DNA of 64,000 nucleotides from Nemophila menziesii. Its lineage: Eukaryota > Streptophyta > Magnoliopsida > Boraginales > Hydrophyllaceae. Every line of letters begins with the position of its first letter. The stretch's first letter is position 1. A program made the position numbers and the translations under genes. The notes below the pieces were generated by a model. It searched no databases. It was not told where the DNA came from and saw only the letters and a list, made by a program, of their open reading frames with translations. Positions 1 to 10,699 of this stretch are shown here, piece by piece. The stretch lies in the NCBI GenBank assembly GCA_029959085.1, contig JARWIR010000001.1, positions 22,373,730 through 22,437,729 on the forward strand, written 5' to 3'.

Positions 1-1011
1 AAATACAGCCTCTTAACACTCAAAAATCATCCTTGGCCAGACCCTAAGGCCAAGAGGAAGCTGCAACACAAGAGAAGAAGTCTGGAAGGAGTTGTGCATC
101 AATTTTGTCTCCTTCAACCTCTTATTTTGTAAATATTTTCTCTTCTTTTCCTTGTATAAATTAATTCTATTAGCTTAGGTTTTGCATAATGTATAATCTA
201 TGAATTCTAATTCTTCTATCTAAGTTTCTTTGGGAATTATATGTTTTAATCTGATATTAGCTACTTACTTCATATTTGATTATGTGTTTTGATTTAATGT
301 ATGTTTTCCTTGCGGTGCGCAACGTATAGGATTACCTTAATAGTAGTTAGATGGTCGCCTTGACAGGGTGTTTAACTATTGAACCACCACATAACGTCTA
401 GTGTCGATAGTAGTTCTGACAAAACATGCTTCTAACTAGATAGTCATTAAGGTTTGTTTTAATCACCGTATCACCAAGATTGCAGTATTTGCTTAGGGCC
501 TTAGTGGCGTTTGATAACCCTATTTGAAATCACTTCTTGGTTGTGACGTAGCCCCCTTAGTCGCTCTCAAGGTCTAAGGTATTGGAATTTAGAATCCTGA
601 CTAAGTATACCAAGAGCTAATATTCTCCCTTATGAACTAGATTTAATAGATAGAATTAGAAGGATTAGTGCATACTAGTAAAACCTAAGTTATATCTTTC
701 ATACTATCTTCTTTTCTTTTCTGTTATTTATTTTCTGTCTTTAATTTAGTAGTTTAGTTTTCTTATTAAAAACCAAATAAATATCTATCTTTCTCTTCTT
801 TCTACTTGCGTATTATTATCTATCTTTAATATCTGCACTTGATAATTTGCATAAGTTCTCTCTAACTTTCGTCAGTCCCTGAGGAACGAATCTTCTTATC
901 ATTAAAACTTGCATACGTCCTGTAATACTTGCAGTACAGTGTTAGTTTAGGGTGTGTATTTGCACTTATTTATATCATTAATTTATCACACCTTAAGCCA
1001 CACCAAGTTTT
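1..1011 (+). repeat. Athila-like LTR 1 (5' side cut by window edge)
   Basis: No gene is visible. The stretch ends immediately before a tRNA-Asp-type primer binding site, the position of a 5' LTR. It shares internal blocks with the LTRs at 22463-23965, 28010-29390 and 29430-30949: short 'gacggg/gacagg' motifs in the middle, a block near 'gcatctta/aacttgcat', and an end reading 'tttatcaca' then 'ccttaagcc'. The exact 3' end (about 990 or about 1005) is uncertain. The start lies outside the window. Confidence 0.65.
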
Positions 1012-1029
1012 TGGCGCCGCTGCCGGGGA
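1012..1029 (+). promoter_or_regulatory. Primer binding site, tRNA-Asp type
   Basis: The 18 bases TGGCGCCGCTGCCGGGGA match, with one difference, the sequence complementary to the 3' end of plant tRNA-Asp. This primer is typical of Athila and related Ty3/gypsy elements. It marks the start of the internal region and primes minus-strand DNA synthesis. Confidence 0.85.
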
Positions 1030-1193
1030 CTACATCGTTAGTCCTTGTGCAATTATCTTGTGCTTTTATTTTAGTTAGTTCTATTTTACGCTTTTCTTTT
1101 TAGTTTTTGTCTTTACAGATTCTTTTAGGCGAGAGCAGATTTATTAGGAGATAAAGGTTTCGTGCTATTAGATCCCGAAGAAGCTAATACAAG

Positions 1194-1976
1194 ATGGAAT
1201 ATCTAAAGCTCAAGGAGTTAAGCCAACAACTTGAGGAATTACGAGAACAATCGCGGAAACTAGCTCAGAGGAATCTAGTACATGCCTCACCTTCATGTCC
1301 TAGTTGTGGAGCAAGAGATCACTCGTGGGGACATTGCATGAACAATCCAGCCTCAATTTCCTTCATGCCTTATCAAAGAGACCATTATTATGATGGTTAT
1401 TATCAATCTCAAGGAAATTACGCTGACTATCAACCCCCACAGAGTTACAATTGGGTCGGAGATCAACAGAATTATAATCATAATAATCATTATTATGATG
1501 ATTATTATCAACCACGACCACAATCCTACTATCCTCCACAACCTATCTATCAAGAAGCGCCGATTTATAATGAAGCTTATCAAGAACCACATCCTTATTC
1601 AATGCATCAAACCATACAATAACAACCTCCGAGTTTGAATTCAAGCATGGCTAAGATGATGAACCTAATTGAAAAGATGGAGAATAACCAGCAAAGAATC
1701 CAAAACTCAGATAATGCGATTGAAAAGCTCGTGCAAACAGTGTCACAAATGGTGGAAAAAACTAAAATCCTTGCAGAAAGGCAACTCCGAAGTGATACTA
1801 GTGCTCCAGAAAACAAAGTTTGTCATGCAGTTGAATTAGGAAGTGGAAAACAACTACCTCCACCAAGACCAGAACCAGAACCAGTCCCTATTCCAGAAAC
1901 GGGGGGAGAAAAAACAACAGAAGATAAGGTCGAAGAGGTAGTTGAACAAAGAAGTGTCCAAGAGAAGACACCATAA
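1194..1976 (+). pseudogene. gag C-terminal part (zinc knuckle and coiled coil), Athila-like
   Basis: Two consecutive open frames separated by one stop near 1622. The first (142 residues) carries a CCHC zinc knuckle (C-x2-C-x4-H-x4-C) at about residues 35-48, then a low-complexity segment rich in Tyr, Gln, Pro and His. The second begins with a likely coiled coil (residues 3-50, rich in Met, Glu, Gln, Lys) and ends in a Pro/Glu-rich tail. In Athila elements these parts follow the Retrotrans_gag core. Here they come directly after the leader, with no core before them, so this is a truncated copy. Confidence 0.7.
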
Positions 1977-1991
1977 AAGAAAGAGAGCCCA

Positions 1992-2253
1992 GTGGTAACC
2001 AACACATGTCCTCCTCCACCATTCCCTTCACATGTCAGAAACGACAATGACCTGGAATTCAAGAAGTTCGTTGACATGATGAACAAGTTAAAGATCAGCA
2101 GCCCGTTTGTAGAAGCTCTCACAAGAATGTCAAAATACGGTCAATTCATGAAGGACATTATTTCTAACAAACGAAGATTCGAGATGAATGGATTAACAGA
2201 GGAGTGTAATGCTACACTTGAAATCGAGTTACCACCTATTCCCACCAAGTTTT
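1992..2253 (+). pseudogene. gag-protease linker fragment, Athila-like
   Basis: A Pro-rich start is followed by the 'KLKI...PFVEAL...M..Y..F.KDI.S.KR' pattern that links gag to protease in Athila-type polyproteins. The same pattern recurs at 3740-3850 before the real protease. The frame then runs into a second leader and primer-binding-site sequence instead of protease, so it is broken by rearrangement at about 2241-2253. Confidence 0.7.
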
Positions 2254-2271
2254 TGGCACCGCTGCCGAGGA
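2254..2271 (+). promoter_or_regulatory. Second primer-binding-site copy inside the element
   Basis: TGGCACCGCTGCCGAGGA differs from the site at 1012 at two positions and is preceded by the same 'accaagtttt'. The following ~100 bp resemble the first leader ('ttttacgctttctttttg' near 2334 and 'tttacgcttttctttttag' near 1085). A second element's leader is therefore joined to a truncated first one. Both differences could be decay. Confidence 0.75.
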
Positions 2272-2375
2272 TTTATCTTTAAGTTAAATCTATTTTGTGT
2301 TTATTTAGTGTAGAAGTTTTTATTTGTTTTCAGTTTTACGCTTTCTTTTTGTTTTAGTCTTTCTCAGGATTTTAG

Positions 2376-3341
2376 ATGGATAATCAACGGTTAGAGCTAG
2401 GTTTACCTAGTAAATTTCGAGTTCAACGCATTGGGATTCGCGTCCCAACTATCCAAGCCGTTAGATTCAAGCCTGATCCTGACTTAATTAATCAATTCGC
2501 GAGCTATGGGAAATTTAATGGTGATACAAATCAAGATCCGGTCAGATCTGTTCAAAAATTCATGCAATTTTGTGATGCCTACATTAATGAAGGTGTTACG
2601 CAAGAACAGATGTATTATTTAATGTTTCAATTTTTATTGACCGGGAAAGCAAGCGATTGGTTCGATGATCAACCTCCCGAGCTAATAACCGATTGGGACA
2701 AGCTTCAAGAAAGATTCCTTGATAAATTTTATCCTACAAGTATGCGAGTGAAGGAACTCTTGGAGCCTACAAATTTCTTACAAGAAGCCGGAGAGAGTGT
2801 TGGTGAAGCATGGACGAGATTTCAAAAGATGTTGGCAAGATGTCCACTACATGGATACACGCCACAATTACAATTATCCATGTTCTATAATGGACTCAAT
2901 AGAGAGTCAAGGTTGAGAGCAGATAACATGGGTCGTGGAAATTTTGTCTCTATGGATCCAAAAGAAGCAAAAAGTGGTATGGAAACAATCATTGAGAACA
3001 ACATGAGTTGGCCACAAGGAAAGACTCCTACCACTAACGAAGAAGATAATGCGAGGATTTCAAGCTTGCAAGATCAAATACAACAACTCGCTATAACTGT
3101 TAAGGAAAGCATCCCAAAGCCACCTCAACAGTTATACCTACAAGAGCAAGCCTATGAAAATCAAGCTGATCAACCACCGAGCTATACTGTGCATAATGTA
3201 AGTCAAGCTCAATCACGTCCTCAAGATGAGATTATTGAGTTAAAAGAGACTATTAGTCAATTCATCAACTTCTCGAAGGAAAATATGAGCAAACTTGAAT
3301 CAAAGATCGATGCATCAGTAGTGCAAAGCCTGCAACAATAG
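2376..3341 (+). pseudogene. Ty3/gypsy Gag, Retrotrans_gag domain
   Basis: The 321-residue open frame starts at an ATG just after the second leader. Residues ~45-215 show the Retrotrans_gag (PF03732) pattern: a phenylalanine-rich start, 'LTGKASDWFD', 'W..L...FL.KFYP' and 'GE........F..ML..CP.HG'. The C-terminal third is Gln/Glu-rich and probably coiled. It encodes the capsid-forming part of the retroelement. It ends at a stop at 3339-3341. Similar coiled-coil coding potential continues to ~3530 in broken frames, so the stop is probably a decay mutation. No zinc knuckle follows. Confidence 0.8.
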
Positions 3342-3694
3342 AACCAAGATCTTAAACAACATAATCAACTTTTAGAGAAGAATGTGATGCGGCTCACTAC
3401 AATCATAGAACAAATGCAAAGTCAACTCCTACAATTGACCCAAGATACAACTACTAACATGAAGAAGATCCAATACGTTGACGACAAGGTTAAGACTATT
3501 AGTTTCAAGCTCAAAAGATAAAAGAACACGGTGAGATAATCACCGAAGCAAACAAGTCAAACGTAAGTCGGATGAACTTAGATGAGATAATTGTTGAGGA
3601 TTGGGTTGAAGAAGTTGAACAGGATAAGATTAAGAAGCCAAGAGTGGTTGATGAACCAAGAATTTAAGAGAGAAGTAGAGCAAGACAAACACCC
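3342..3694 (+). pseudogene. Decayed gag coiled-coil and linker
   Basis: Between the gag stop and the protease frame, frames broken by stops still encode Gln/Glu/Lys-rich coiled-coil-like sequence, then an acidic stretch (about 3580-3665). This matches the gag-protease spacer of Athila elements in composition only. Confidence 0.5.
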
Positions 3695-4417
3695 ATGCAT
3701 TGCCACTATCCCACGGATCAACATCAGAAGTGTATAGAGGCGTTAAAACAAGTGAAAATTAACGTCCCTTTACTCGAAGCTATGGAAGGAAGGAGAAACT
3801 ATGATCGATTCTTTCTGGAGGCACTCTCTAATAAGAAAAGATTCACAAGAGCCAAGTCTGTAGCAATCAACGAAGGGGTATCAGCACGAGTTCAACGAAG
3901 ATTACCACCGAAGCGTAAAGATCCGGGAAGTTTCAATCTCCCAATCAAAATAGGTGGTATATTTCATGGAAAAGCCATGTGTGATTTAGGGGCAAGTGTG
4001 AATATCATGCCCAAAAGTGTATTCAAGAAGATTGGTATTAGTGAAGCGAAACCGACATCCGTAATCTTACAACTTGCGGATCAATCTACTGTTAAGCCGT
4101 GGGGAGTAATAGAGGATGTACTCGTTCAAGTAGGTAACCTTGTTGTTCCAACGGACTTTATTATTCTTGACTACAAAGCAGATAAGAACGTCCCATTCAT
4201 TCTTGGGCGTCCATTCCTAGCCACCAGCGATACTATAGTGAATGTGAATGAAGGAACCGTGACTCTTAGTATTAAAAACGATTCTGAAACATTCTATGTT
4301 TCGGGGAAGAAGAGGAAAAAGAAGTCAAAAGAACTATATACAATCAGAGCAGTAACTAAGAAGCCAGAACCTGAAGGTCTCCAAGAAACCATAGAGAAAA
4401 GATTGAGTTTGGGGTAG
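3695..4417 (+). pseudogene. Retropepsin (protease) domain, Athila-like
   Basis: The 240-residue frame begins with the gag-protease linker. It then carries an aspartic protease with catalytic motif D-L-G-A-S (residues ~97-101), the hydrophobic 'VIL.LAD.S' strand, and the 'FILGRPFLAT' flap/C-terminal motif (~170-180). This enzyme would cut the Gag-Pol polyprotein. It ends in a Lys-rich segment, with a stop at 4415-4417. Reverse transcriptase, RNase H and the integrase core, which should follow, are absent. Confidence 0.8.
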
Positions 4418-4600
4418 GAGACGAGGTGGCATGGAAACCTCCCAACCCCAAACAGAGCAGTTCTTGGAAGGGACCTTATGTTATCACGCAAATTATCTCA
4501 GAAGGAGTGGTCGAAATCAAGGCTATCAAAGGTTGCAAGCTCGATTTGCTAAGTGTTAATCATATCACTCACTGCTGGGGAGGCTATAAAAAGAAATAAC
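4405..4600 (+). pseudogene. Integrase C-terminal tail fused next to protease
   Basis: In a frame shifted from the protease frame, 'DEVAWK...SSSWKGPYVIT' continues through 'GVVEIK' to a stop at 4598-4600. This is the chromo-like C-terminal tail found at the end of Athila/gypsy Pol. It abuts the protease with no RT, RNase H or integrase core between, so several kilobases of pol are missing. Confidence 0.7.
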
Positions 4601-5010
4601 CGAGGTAACTCGTCTAACTTTGAAAGACGTTAAACAAAAGTGCCTTTTGGGAGACATCCCATAATAATTTTTATGTTTTTATGTTTTTATGTTTTTAGTT
4701 TTAGTTTAGATTAGTTAATTTTAGTTGATATTGCATATTTGAGGAAGGTATTAGTGTTTTTGATGATTAGGTATTGGAGAAATCGAGTTAGGGAAGCGAG
4801 CAAAAATTTTCGGAACGAAGAAACTTCGGCAAGTCATATCTTTGCGCTCGGATGTCGGAATCAGGTGATCTTTGAGCCTAAACTGCATAACTTTTCGAGA
4901 TCTAGCTGATGGGGAGGTTTTTGCCAAGTGCGGTACACCGGACCTCAGCCGCGGTGCACCGCAGGGTAAAAACCCGTGCCAGCCCCTAGATAAACAACAC
5001 ACAAAATAAA
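4601..5010 (+). repeat. 3' untranslated region of the Athila-like element
   Basis: Starts with the 'TTTTGGGAGACATCCCA' hairpin-like sequence (about 4645-4665) seen after pol in Athila elements. It continues with the 'gcggtacaccg...ggtgcaccgcag' block (4930-4965). Both recur on the minus strand at 24660-24700 and 24450-24480. No gene seen. A 3' LTR is not recognisable after it. Confidence 0.6.
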
Positions 5011-6110
5011 TAGATAATATAATTGGATCTCATTTTATATTGATGGGTTGTACCCAGATTGACCACAAAAATTTACAACTGAAAATTAACAACTATACTA
5101 ACTACATGGGCCAGCCCCATTACCCTACTACAACTATATGGGTCTGGATCCAATACATCAAAACACAATACAACAAAAAACTAAGCCCAAATGGGGCTGG
5201 ACCACTAACAAATTTAAGCCCAATGGGGCTGGACCCAAATCCTGCGAATCTCAGTTTCATACGAGATCAGAGATGGACTATTCATGGCGGCGGTGGGTGA
5301 CTTCGTCTTCTTCGTCGTCGTGGCGGTGGAGTGTGAAGAACAGGGCTGGCCCCACCATGAACAACCCTTATTGGGTCTGGCCCATCAAGATCGGTCTTCG
5401 CCTTCTTCACGCAGAGAGAGGATGGTGGTGAATATCAGCTTCGAGATCTTGTTCGTGATGGTTGAGCAGCAACGCTTCGTCTTCTTCACGCAGAGAGAGG
5501 ATGGTGGTGGTGAATGGTGAAGCTTCGGTTTCTGCAAATCTTGGAGAGAAGCAGCAGTGTTTGGGTGGTGTTGGTGTTGCAGATCGACGTGAAGCGGCAG
5601 GGGGTGGGGTTGGTTCTTGCAGCGGCGGTTCAGAGAGAGAGGGCGGAGAAATGGTGGTGGATCTGCAACATCAGCGGGTTGGGGGTGGTGGCTGTGACGG
5701 GAGGGGGTGGGTGGCGGTCTTGGTCACGAAGCTGATGGTGGGGGCTCGGCTGGGGAAGAAGGTGGTGAGTGGTGGGGGCTCGATGGTGGCGGTGTTAATG
5801 GCGACGGGGTGATGAAGGTAGGGCTCGATGGTGGCGGTGTTCATGGCGATGGGGTGAGGAAGGTGGATGTGGGGTGGGGGTTCGCCGGGATCTTGAGAGA
5901 AAGAGGGAGAGTGAAAGAGTGAGAGCAGAGTGAATGGGTGGGGGGGTTTCAGATCTATAATGGTGTTTTGGGGTAGGGTTAATGTGCTTCACTGTATGAT
6001 AGGGGTGGGAGGGTATATTGGTACAATTACTCTTTAGTTGGAATAGTTACAAGGGCTAGTTGTGGTAGGATTTAAAACACAAAATGAAAATGGTTTGGGC
6101 CTTATAATAT
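5011..6110. other. G-rich, internally repetitive stretch without a recognised gene
   Basis: 5011-5280 has repeated 'ggggctgg' and 'tgggtctgg' motifs. 5280-5950 is very G-rich on the plus strand, with local duplications: an ~28 bp block at about 5402 and 5481, and 'gctcgatggtggcggtgtt' at about 5777 and 5822. The Gly/Val-rich open frames here follow from the base composition and match no family I know. It may be part of a retroelement LTR or a degraded promoter region. Confidence 0.4.
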
Positions 6111-6799
6111 AAAGACCCCAATAAATAGGAATGGAAGTTCAAGCAAGAGTTAAGTTACATAAGGCGTAGGCATGTTATAAATGATTTTCAATCTATATGG
6201 TATATATATTTATATATAATTTGAATGTACAAAAAGTTTAGTAGAAAATATGTAGTACGAACTTAATTAGTTACAAAATACCATTCACAAATTTATAATA
6301 TACTACCTCCATTTTACAACAATAGTTTTGTATAAAAAAAATTCTATAATATGTGTCACATTTTAGGGATATTTGTTTGCATTCAATGAGCTATCAATCT
6401 GATTCATTAAGACACTGGATTAATAAAATTATTTGTTTTTCCTGACCAATTCAGATCTGAATACCTCTTAACAAGTCTATTTATTAAAATTTCAAATCAA
6501 GTCTAATTCATTAAAACACTGTCACTTAACAGAATAAGTTTTATTCATCTATTGTTCAGCATTAAGTGTTTATCACTTAAAAAAAAATCAAACTACATCT
6601 TCGAATTACCCTTTTTGTAAATCCTTAACCAATTAAATATTTAATTTTCTTTTTTTTATAATTAAGGATATGTTTGTTATTTTAAATGATTTTTTTAAAT
6701 TTTTCTAATATATGTAAAAAACTTGAAAAAATAAATTATTATGAAATAAAGATAGTAGTTGATTATGAGAAACTTTAAAACAAACATATTTATTGAACA
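6111..6799. other. AT-rich intergenic DNA
   Basis: No coding signal. 'tactacctccattttac' at ~6300 resembles one Stowaway terminus without a clear partner. 6360-6600 looks like a decayed MITE ('cattcaatgag', 'cattaagacact' repeated near 6400 and 6510). Confidence 0.3.
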
Positions 6800-7067
6800 T
6801 ATTCCTTCCATTCTTTAATATATGACGTTTTAAAGTTTTTCACATATATTAAGGAATTTAAAAAGTAGGGAAAGTTTAGTTAAAAATTACTAAGATATTC
6901 ATATTTTTAAGAGAGAAAAAATTAATGATTAAATATTAAAAAAATTTAAGAGAAGGATAAAATAGAAAAAAGATCATTTAATTTGTTTTAAAACTTGAAA
7001 TATGACATATATTGTGGAATAAATTATTTTGGCCAAAGAGTTAATTATTATGGAATGGAGGGGGTAT
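6800..7067. mobile_element. Stowaway-like MITE (Tc1/mariner group)
   Basis: The left end 'TATTCCTTCCATTC' and the inverted right end 'TACCCCCTCCATTCC' match the 'CTCCCTCCGTTCC' terminus of plant Stowaway MITEs. Both sides have subterminal 'atatatgac' / 'gacatatat' in inverted orientation. Length ~268 bp with TA at both edges. Non-coding. Confidence 0.65.
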
Positions 7068-7264
7068 ATTTAGTACATTTTCTTTCAGAAATATCTAGTT
7101 AGGTGCGCATAGTATCAAGTGGAGAAATGAATGATAGGTATACATAGTGCAATTAATGTTTCAAAACGTAACAAGGAATTCAGAATATAAATTTATCATG
7201 TCATTTTCAATTATTATCTAATTAGTTGTATATGTTATGAATTTTTATTTACTATAAGATATTT
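7068..7264. other. AT-rich spacer
   Basis: No gene or repeat structure seen. Confidence 0.3.
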
Positions 7265-7905
7265 TGTTTTTTTTTTTTTGAGTTGGGTAAACGGTTGTAT
7301 TAATAAAAAACTGTACACTATACAAGAGAGTTACCTACCTAAGCCAAAAGGCTAAAGATAGCAACTAAGAAGTTAAAAACGACTACCTCATACTAAAATA
7401 ATACAAGCTAATCGCCCACCATCATCTAAAAATGAATGATGAGGGAACAAGGAAAATAAAATGGAAAAGATGCACCACTTGATTTCCTTGATAACCGTTT
7501 CTCTAGATGAAGAATCACCTTTTATAGCTAGGGGATTTCTTACTTTCCAAATACAATACACGGTAGCTCCAAAACCAATCCTCCATGCTTTTCTCCTCCA
7601 ATTTTCTCTAGCTTTAAGTTTTTTGAGCCATTTCAACGCACTTAGTAGCGTGTTCATCTCCTTTTCCAATCCTAGCCAAGACTTTATCTCCAACCAAATA
7701 GCCCTCGAATAAGCACAATCAAAAAAGAGATGCTTGTTTGACTCAAAATCTTCTTTGCATAAATTACAAAGAGGATCCAACTCCAAATAAGTGATACGGT
7801 CCTTAGTTTTAAGCCTCTCTCGCAAAGCCATCCATACAATAATTGCATGTTTAGGAAATACACACGAGTCCCAAATAATATTCGCCCAAGGTTTAATATA
7901 ATATT
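7265..7905 (-). mobile_element. 5'-truncated L1-like LINE, zf-RVT end with poly(A)
   Basis: The minus-strand frame at 7388-7831, extendable in frame to ~7905, encodes the zf-RVT (PF13966) region at the end of plant L1-like polyproteins: 'LRERLKTKD', 'LCNLCKE..ES..HLFF.C.YSRAIW' and a 'W......R.KAW' tail. A T-run at 7269-7281 on the plus strand is the poly(A) tail of a minus-strand insertion. Reverse transcriptase and endonuclease are absent, as expected for incomplete reverse transcription. The frame ends near 7388. No clear target-site duplication was found. Confidence 0.8.
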
Positions 7906-8214
7906 TTCAACAGAATAAATCATAAGGTTTTTAATTATTATTTTAAGTATATACTATAAACCCGTTTGGAAATAATTATTTTAGAATTAATTTTTTTAAT
8001 TAAATCAAAATATTTATAGAAATATTTTAAAATCTAGAAAGTGAATTTTTAAAAATAATATATTTTTTTTTATTTTTCATGTTTTAGATCACTTTTTAAA
8101 ATTTTAGAAATACTTCAAATAATTTTGATATAATAAACCATCCCAAACACTATAATATGTCAAAATCTTTCTATTCTAAAAATTAGTCTAAACGCTACAA
8201 GGTAACCTATTCTT
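7906..8214. other. AT-rich intergenic DNA
   Basis: No coding signal. 'cccgtttggaaataa' near 7960 resembles the 'GTTTGGA' ends of Tourist/hAT MITEs, but the partner end is unclear. Confidence 0.3.
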
Positions 8215-8672
8215 TTAGAAAGGGTTAGGAGGCTTTCAGGCGGTTCAGAAGGTTCCACACGGGCTTAGGCGTACCTAGACATCCGCCTACGCGATCTGGA
8301 AACTAAAAGGAATAAAAATACATTTTTAACACATAAAATTAAAAATTTCTACTTTTTAACACAAAAAAATATAAACTTATTTTAAAAATTATATAGACCT
8401 AAAAATTATCAAATATAATCGAATATCATTCACCTACATTTTATAAATTATGTATTTATAAAATAATATTCAAATTTCTAAGTATTTTTTAAATATGTTT
8501 CCCTATTCTATTTAATACATAATGTGGATTTAAAAATGAATAAACTAATAATGTATAATATTTATAAATAAAATTCAAAACCGCTTAAAGAAAAACGCCT
8601 AGGCTCCCGCCTAATTCGCTTAGCGTTTGAAGGTGTTCAATCGCGCGCCTAAAGCCTCATGTTTTTCAGAAT
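8215..8672. mobile_element. Small non-autonomous TIR element with 'gcctaggc' ends
   Basis: The left side reads 'gaggctttcaggcggttcag'. The right side, inverted, reads 'gaggctttaggcgcgcgatt'. Repeated 'cgcctaggc'-type words occur near both edges (8270-8290, 8605-8650), and the interior is AT-rich and non-coding. This looks like a hAT-type MITE. Precise edges and a target duplication were not resolved. Confidence 0.4.
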
Positions 8673-8707
8673 ACTGGAATAAATTAAATAGAAGCACTTC
8701 AACATAG

Positions 8708-9863
8708 GAGTAAATACATATGTTACCTCCTGTACTATGCATCGTTTGACAACTTACCCCCACAGATTTTTTTTCGTACCAGTTACCCCCATTGTTAGTT
8801 TTCTTGACTCGTTACCCCCTGTTAGCGGAATTCGTCAATAATCGCCGTTAGTTGGTCATGTGCTGGTTATGTGCGCGGTTTTCGTGATATTTTACCCCTT
8901 ACACTAAGTTTTCGTGACATTTTACCCCCTGTACTAAATGTCTTCTTTATAGTTAGTTATTATTCTAATCTAAGTGGATATCATGCACTTTCATATCCCA
9001 TTATTTGATCTACCATCAAGCTTACCTCCAAAAAGATAACATGATTACAATCACATATTGGACTTGTGACTGTGAGGCCATATCATTATATTTATTATCG
9101 AAAAACAGAGTTGGAAAAGATGGTACAAGAACTCTTGCAAACCAGGCTAATACGACTGAGTAATAGTCTATTCTCATCCCCACTTTTATTGGTAAAAAAG
9201 GCAGATAAAATTTAGCGTTTTTGTGTTGATAATCAAACTCTTAAAAACTAACTGTAAATAAATAAATATCCTATTCCAATAATAGATAATTATTGGATGA
9301 GTTTCATGGGACGCAATTTTATTCCAGATTGGTTTAGGTATCATCAAGTTCTAGTATATGAAAATGACATTACCAAAACACTATTTAGAACGCATGAAGG
9401 TCATTATGAGTTTTTAGTAATGTTATTTGATCTAACTAATGGACCTGCAACCTTTTAATGTCTCATAAGTGATCTATTACATCCTTATCTCATAAGATTT
9501 ATTTTCCACCTCCGCAACGCATATTCCACACTCTTAAGACTCCAATAAACTTTGTTTATTTAAGTTGTAAGTCTTGGGTAATCTATCTTTTGCGAGCCTC
9601 CAAAGAAACATCCCGATTTTTGGAGAACACTTTAGCTTCTAAATCACAGAGGTAAAATGGGGTAAAATGTCACGAAAAACTTAGTGTAGAGGGTAAAATG
9701 TCACAGAAATTCGCCCACATAACCAGCACGTGACCAACTAACGACGATTTTTGACAAGTAACGAGTCAAGAAAACTAACAATAAAGGGTAACCAGTACCA
9801 AAAAACAATGAGAGGTAAATTATGAAACGACCCATAATACTGGAGAAAGTGAGGTATTTACTC
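8708..9863. mobile_element. Mutator-like composite element, copy 1, with captured retrotransposon pieces
   Basis: Long terminal inverted repeats of ~200-230 bp (8708-8938 and 9655-9863) start 'GAGTAAATAC' and contain inverted 'ttaccccctgtacta'-type blocks. Between them, plus-strand 8945-9465 encodes a decayed Ty3/gypsy reverse transcriptase ('ELE.MVQELL', 'FCVDNQ', 'KYPIP', '[12 protein letters not shown]'). Minus-strand 9480-9650 resembles the zf-RVT end of a LINE. Stops break both. The same arrangement recurs at 18194-19323, so the composite was copied as a unit. No transposase. No duplication found around this copy. Confidence 0.7.
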
Positions 9864-10109
9864 ATTTGGTAAATATCTTTTTTTTTAGTGCATTGCTATT
9901 TCATCATATAATTCCCAAATGAGGCTGTCTCCAGGGCCTACGCCAACTAGGCAACCACCTACGACCCAAATTTTATAGGGTCCCCAAAATATTAGAAAAC
10001 ATTATTTGTTTATATTCGAAATCCTAACATTCCATCATATTCATTTTTTATCTTTTGTGATATTTACTTCCATATATTAATTATTTTTCCTTTATAATAA
10101 TAATATTTA
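9864..10109. other. AT-rich spacer
   Basis: No gene seen. Confidence 0.3.
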
Positions 10110-10699
10110 GAATTATTGCCCAAGAAACACCTTAAATTAGAATTAATGCCCTCTCACCCCCGCCGTTTTCTTCTTGCCCATAAAAGGCACTCCTTTTTTT
10201 CTTTCCTATTTTACCCCCTCACCCCAGCCGTCGTCCGTTTATTAGTCGTTAGTTCGTATACATTGAGTTAGTTATATATATCTCCTCCGTCTCTCTCTCT
10301 TTCGCTTTCATCTCTATCTCTTTCTCTCTCTATCTCATTCATCTCTCTTCATTACCGTTTAAATTTCAAATTACACGCAAAAATCACCCTTGGCAGCAGC
10401 AGACAGTACAAAAGTGTACTTGCACGAGTGCTGGGAAACATTCTCATTACTCAACATTAGCCCACAAGTACAAAAGTGTACTTGCACGAGTGCTGGGAAA
10501 CATTCCCATTACTCAATATTAGCCCACAAGTACAAAAGTGTACTTGCACGAGTGAGTGATGGGAAACATTCTCATTACTCGCCCTTGGCAGCAGCAGCAG
10601 ACAGCAGTAGACAGCACTAAGGGCATTAAGATATATTTACCTTAAGTGCCTTTTATGGACAATTGGCTAATGTGACATGTGCTTATCGGACATTCACCT
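10110..10699. mobile_element. MITE with 9-bp target duplication, holding a 62-bp tandem array
   Basis: Flanked by a perfect 9-bp duplication 'taatattta' (10101-10109 and 10700-10708), the Mutator-like length. Ends: left 'GAATTATTGCCCAAGAAACA'; inverted right 'AGGTGAATGTCCGATAAGCA'. Subterminal 'TTGCCCATAAAAGGCAC' occurs inverted on the right as 'TTGTCCATAAAAGGCAC'. The element at 11621 is a relative. Its open frame is composed of the tandem repeat and is not a believable gene. Confidence 0.7.
10405..10585. repeat. Tandem repeat, 62-bp unit, about three copies
   Basis: Copies start at 10405, 10467 and 10529. The unit contains 'aaaagtgtacttgcacgag' and 'gggaaacattctcattactc'. The third copy has a small 'agtg' insertion. 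CAG-rich sequence lies on both sides (10392-10404 and 10588-10618). Confidence 0.85.

Noticed and set aside
1353..1638. Ile-rich frames overlapping the gag zinc-knuckle frame
   Set aside because: Other-frame shadows of AAT/TAT-rich codons in the gag frame.
5284..5922. Several Gly/Val/Trp-rich frames
   Set aside because: They overlap each other in a G-rich stretch, lack domains and have no splice or start context; base composition explains them.
10405..10585. CRISPR-like array
   Set aside because: The 62-bp units are whole tandem repeats without unique spacers, and this is plant nuclear DNA.
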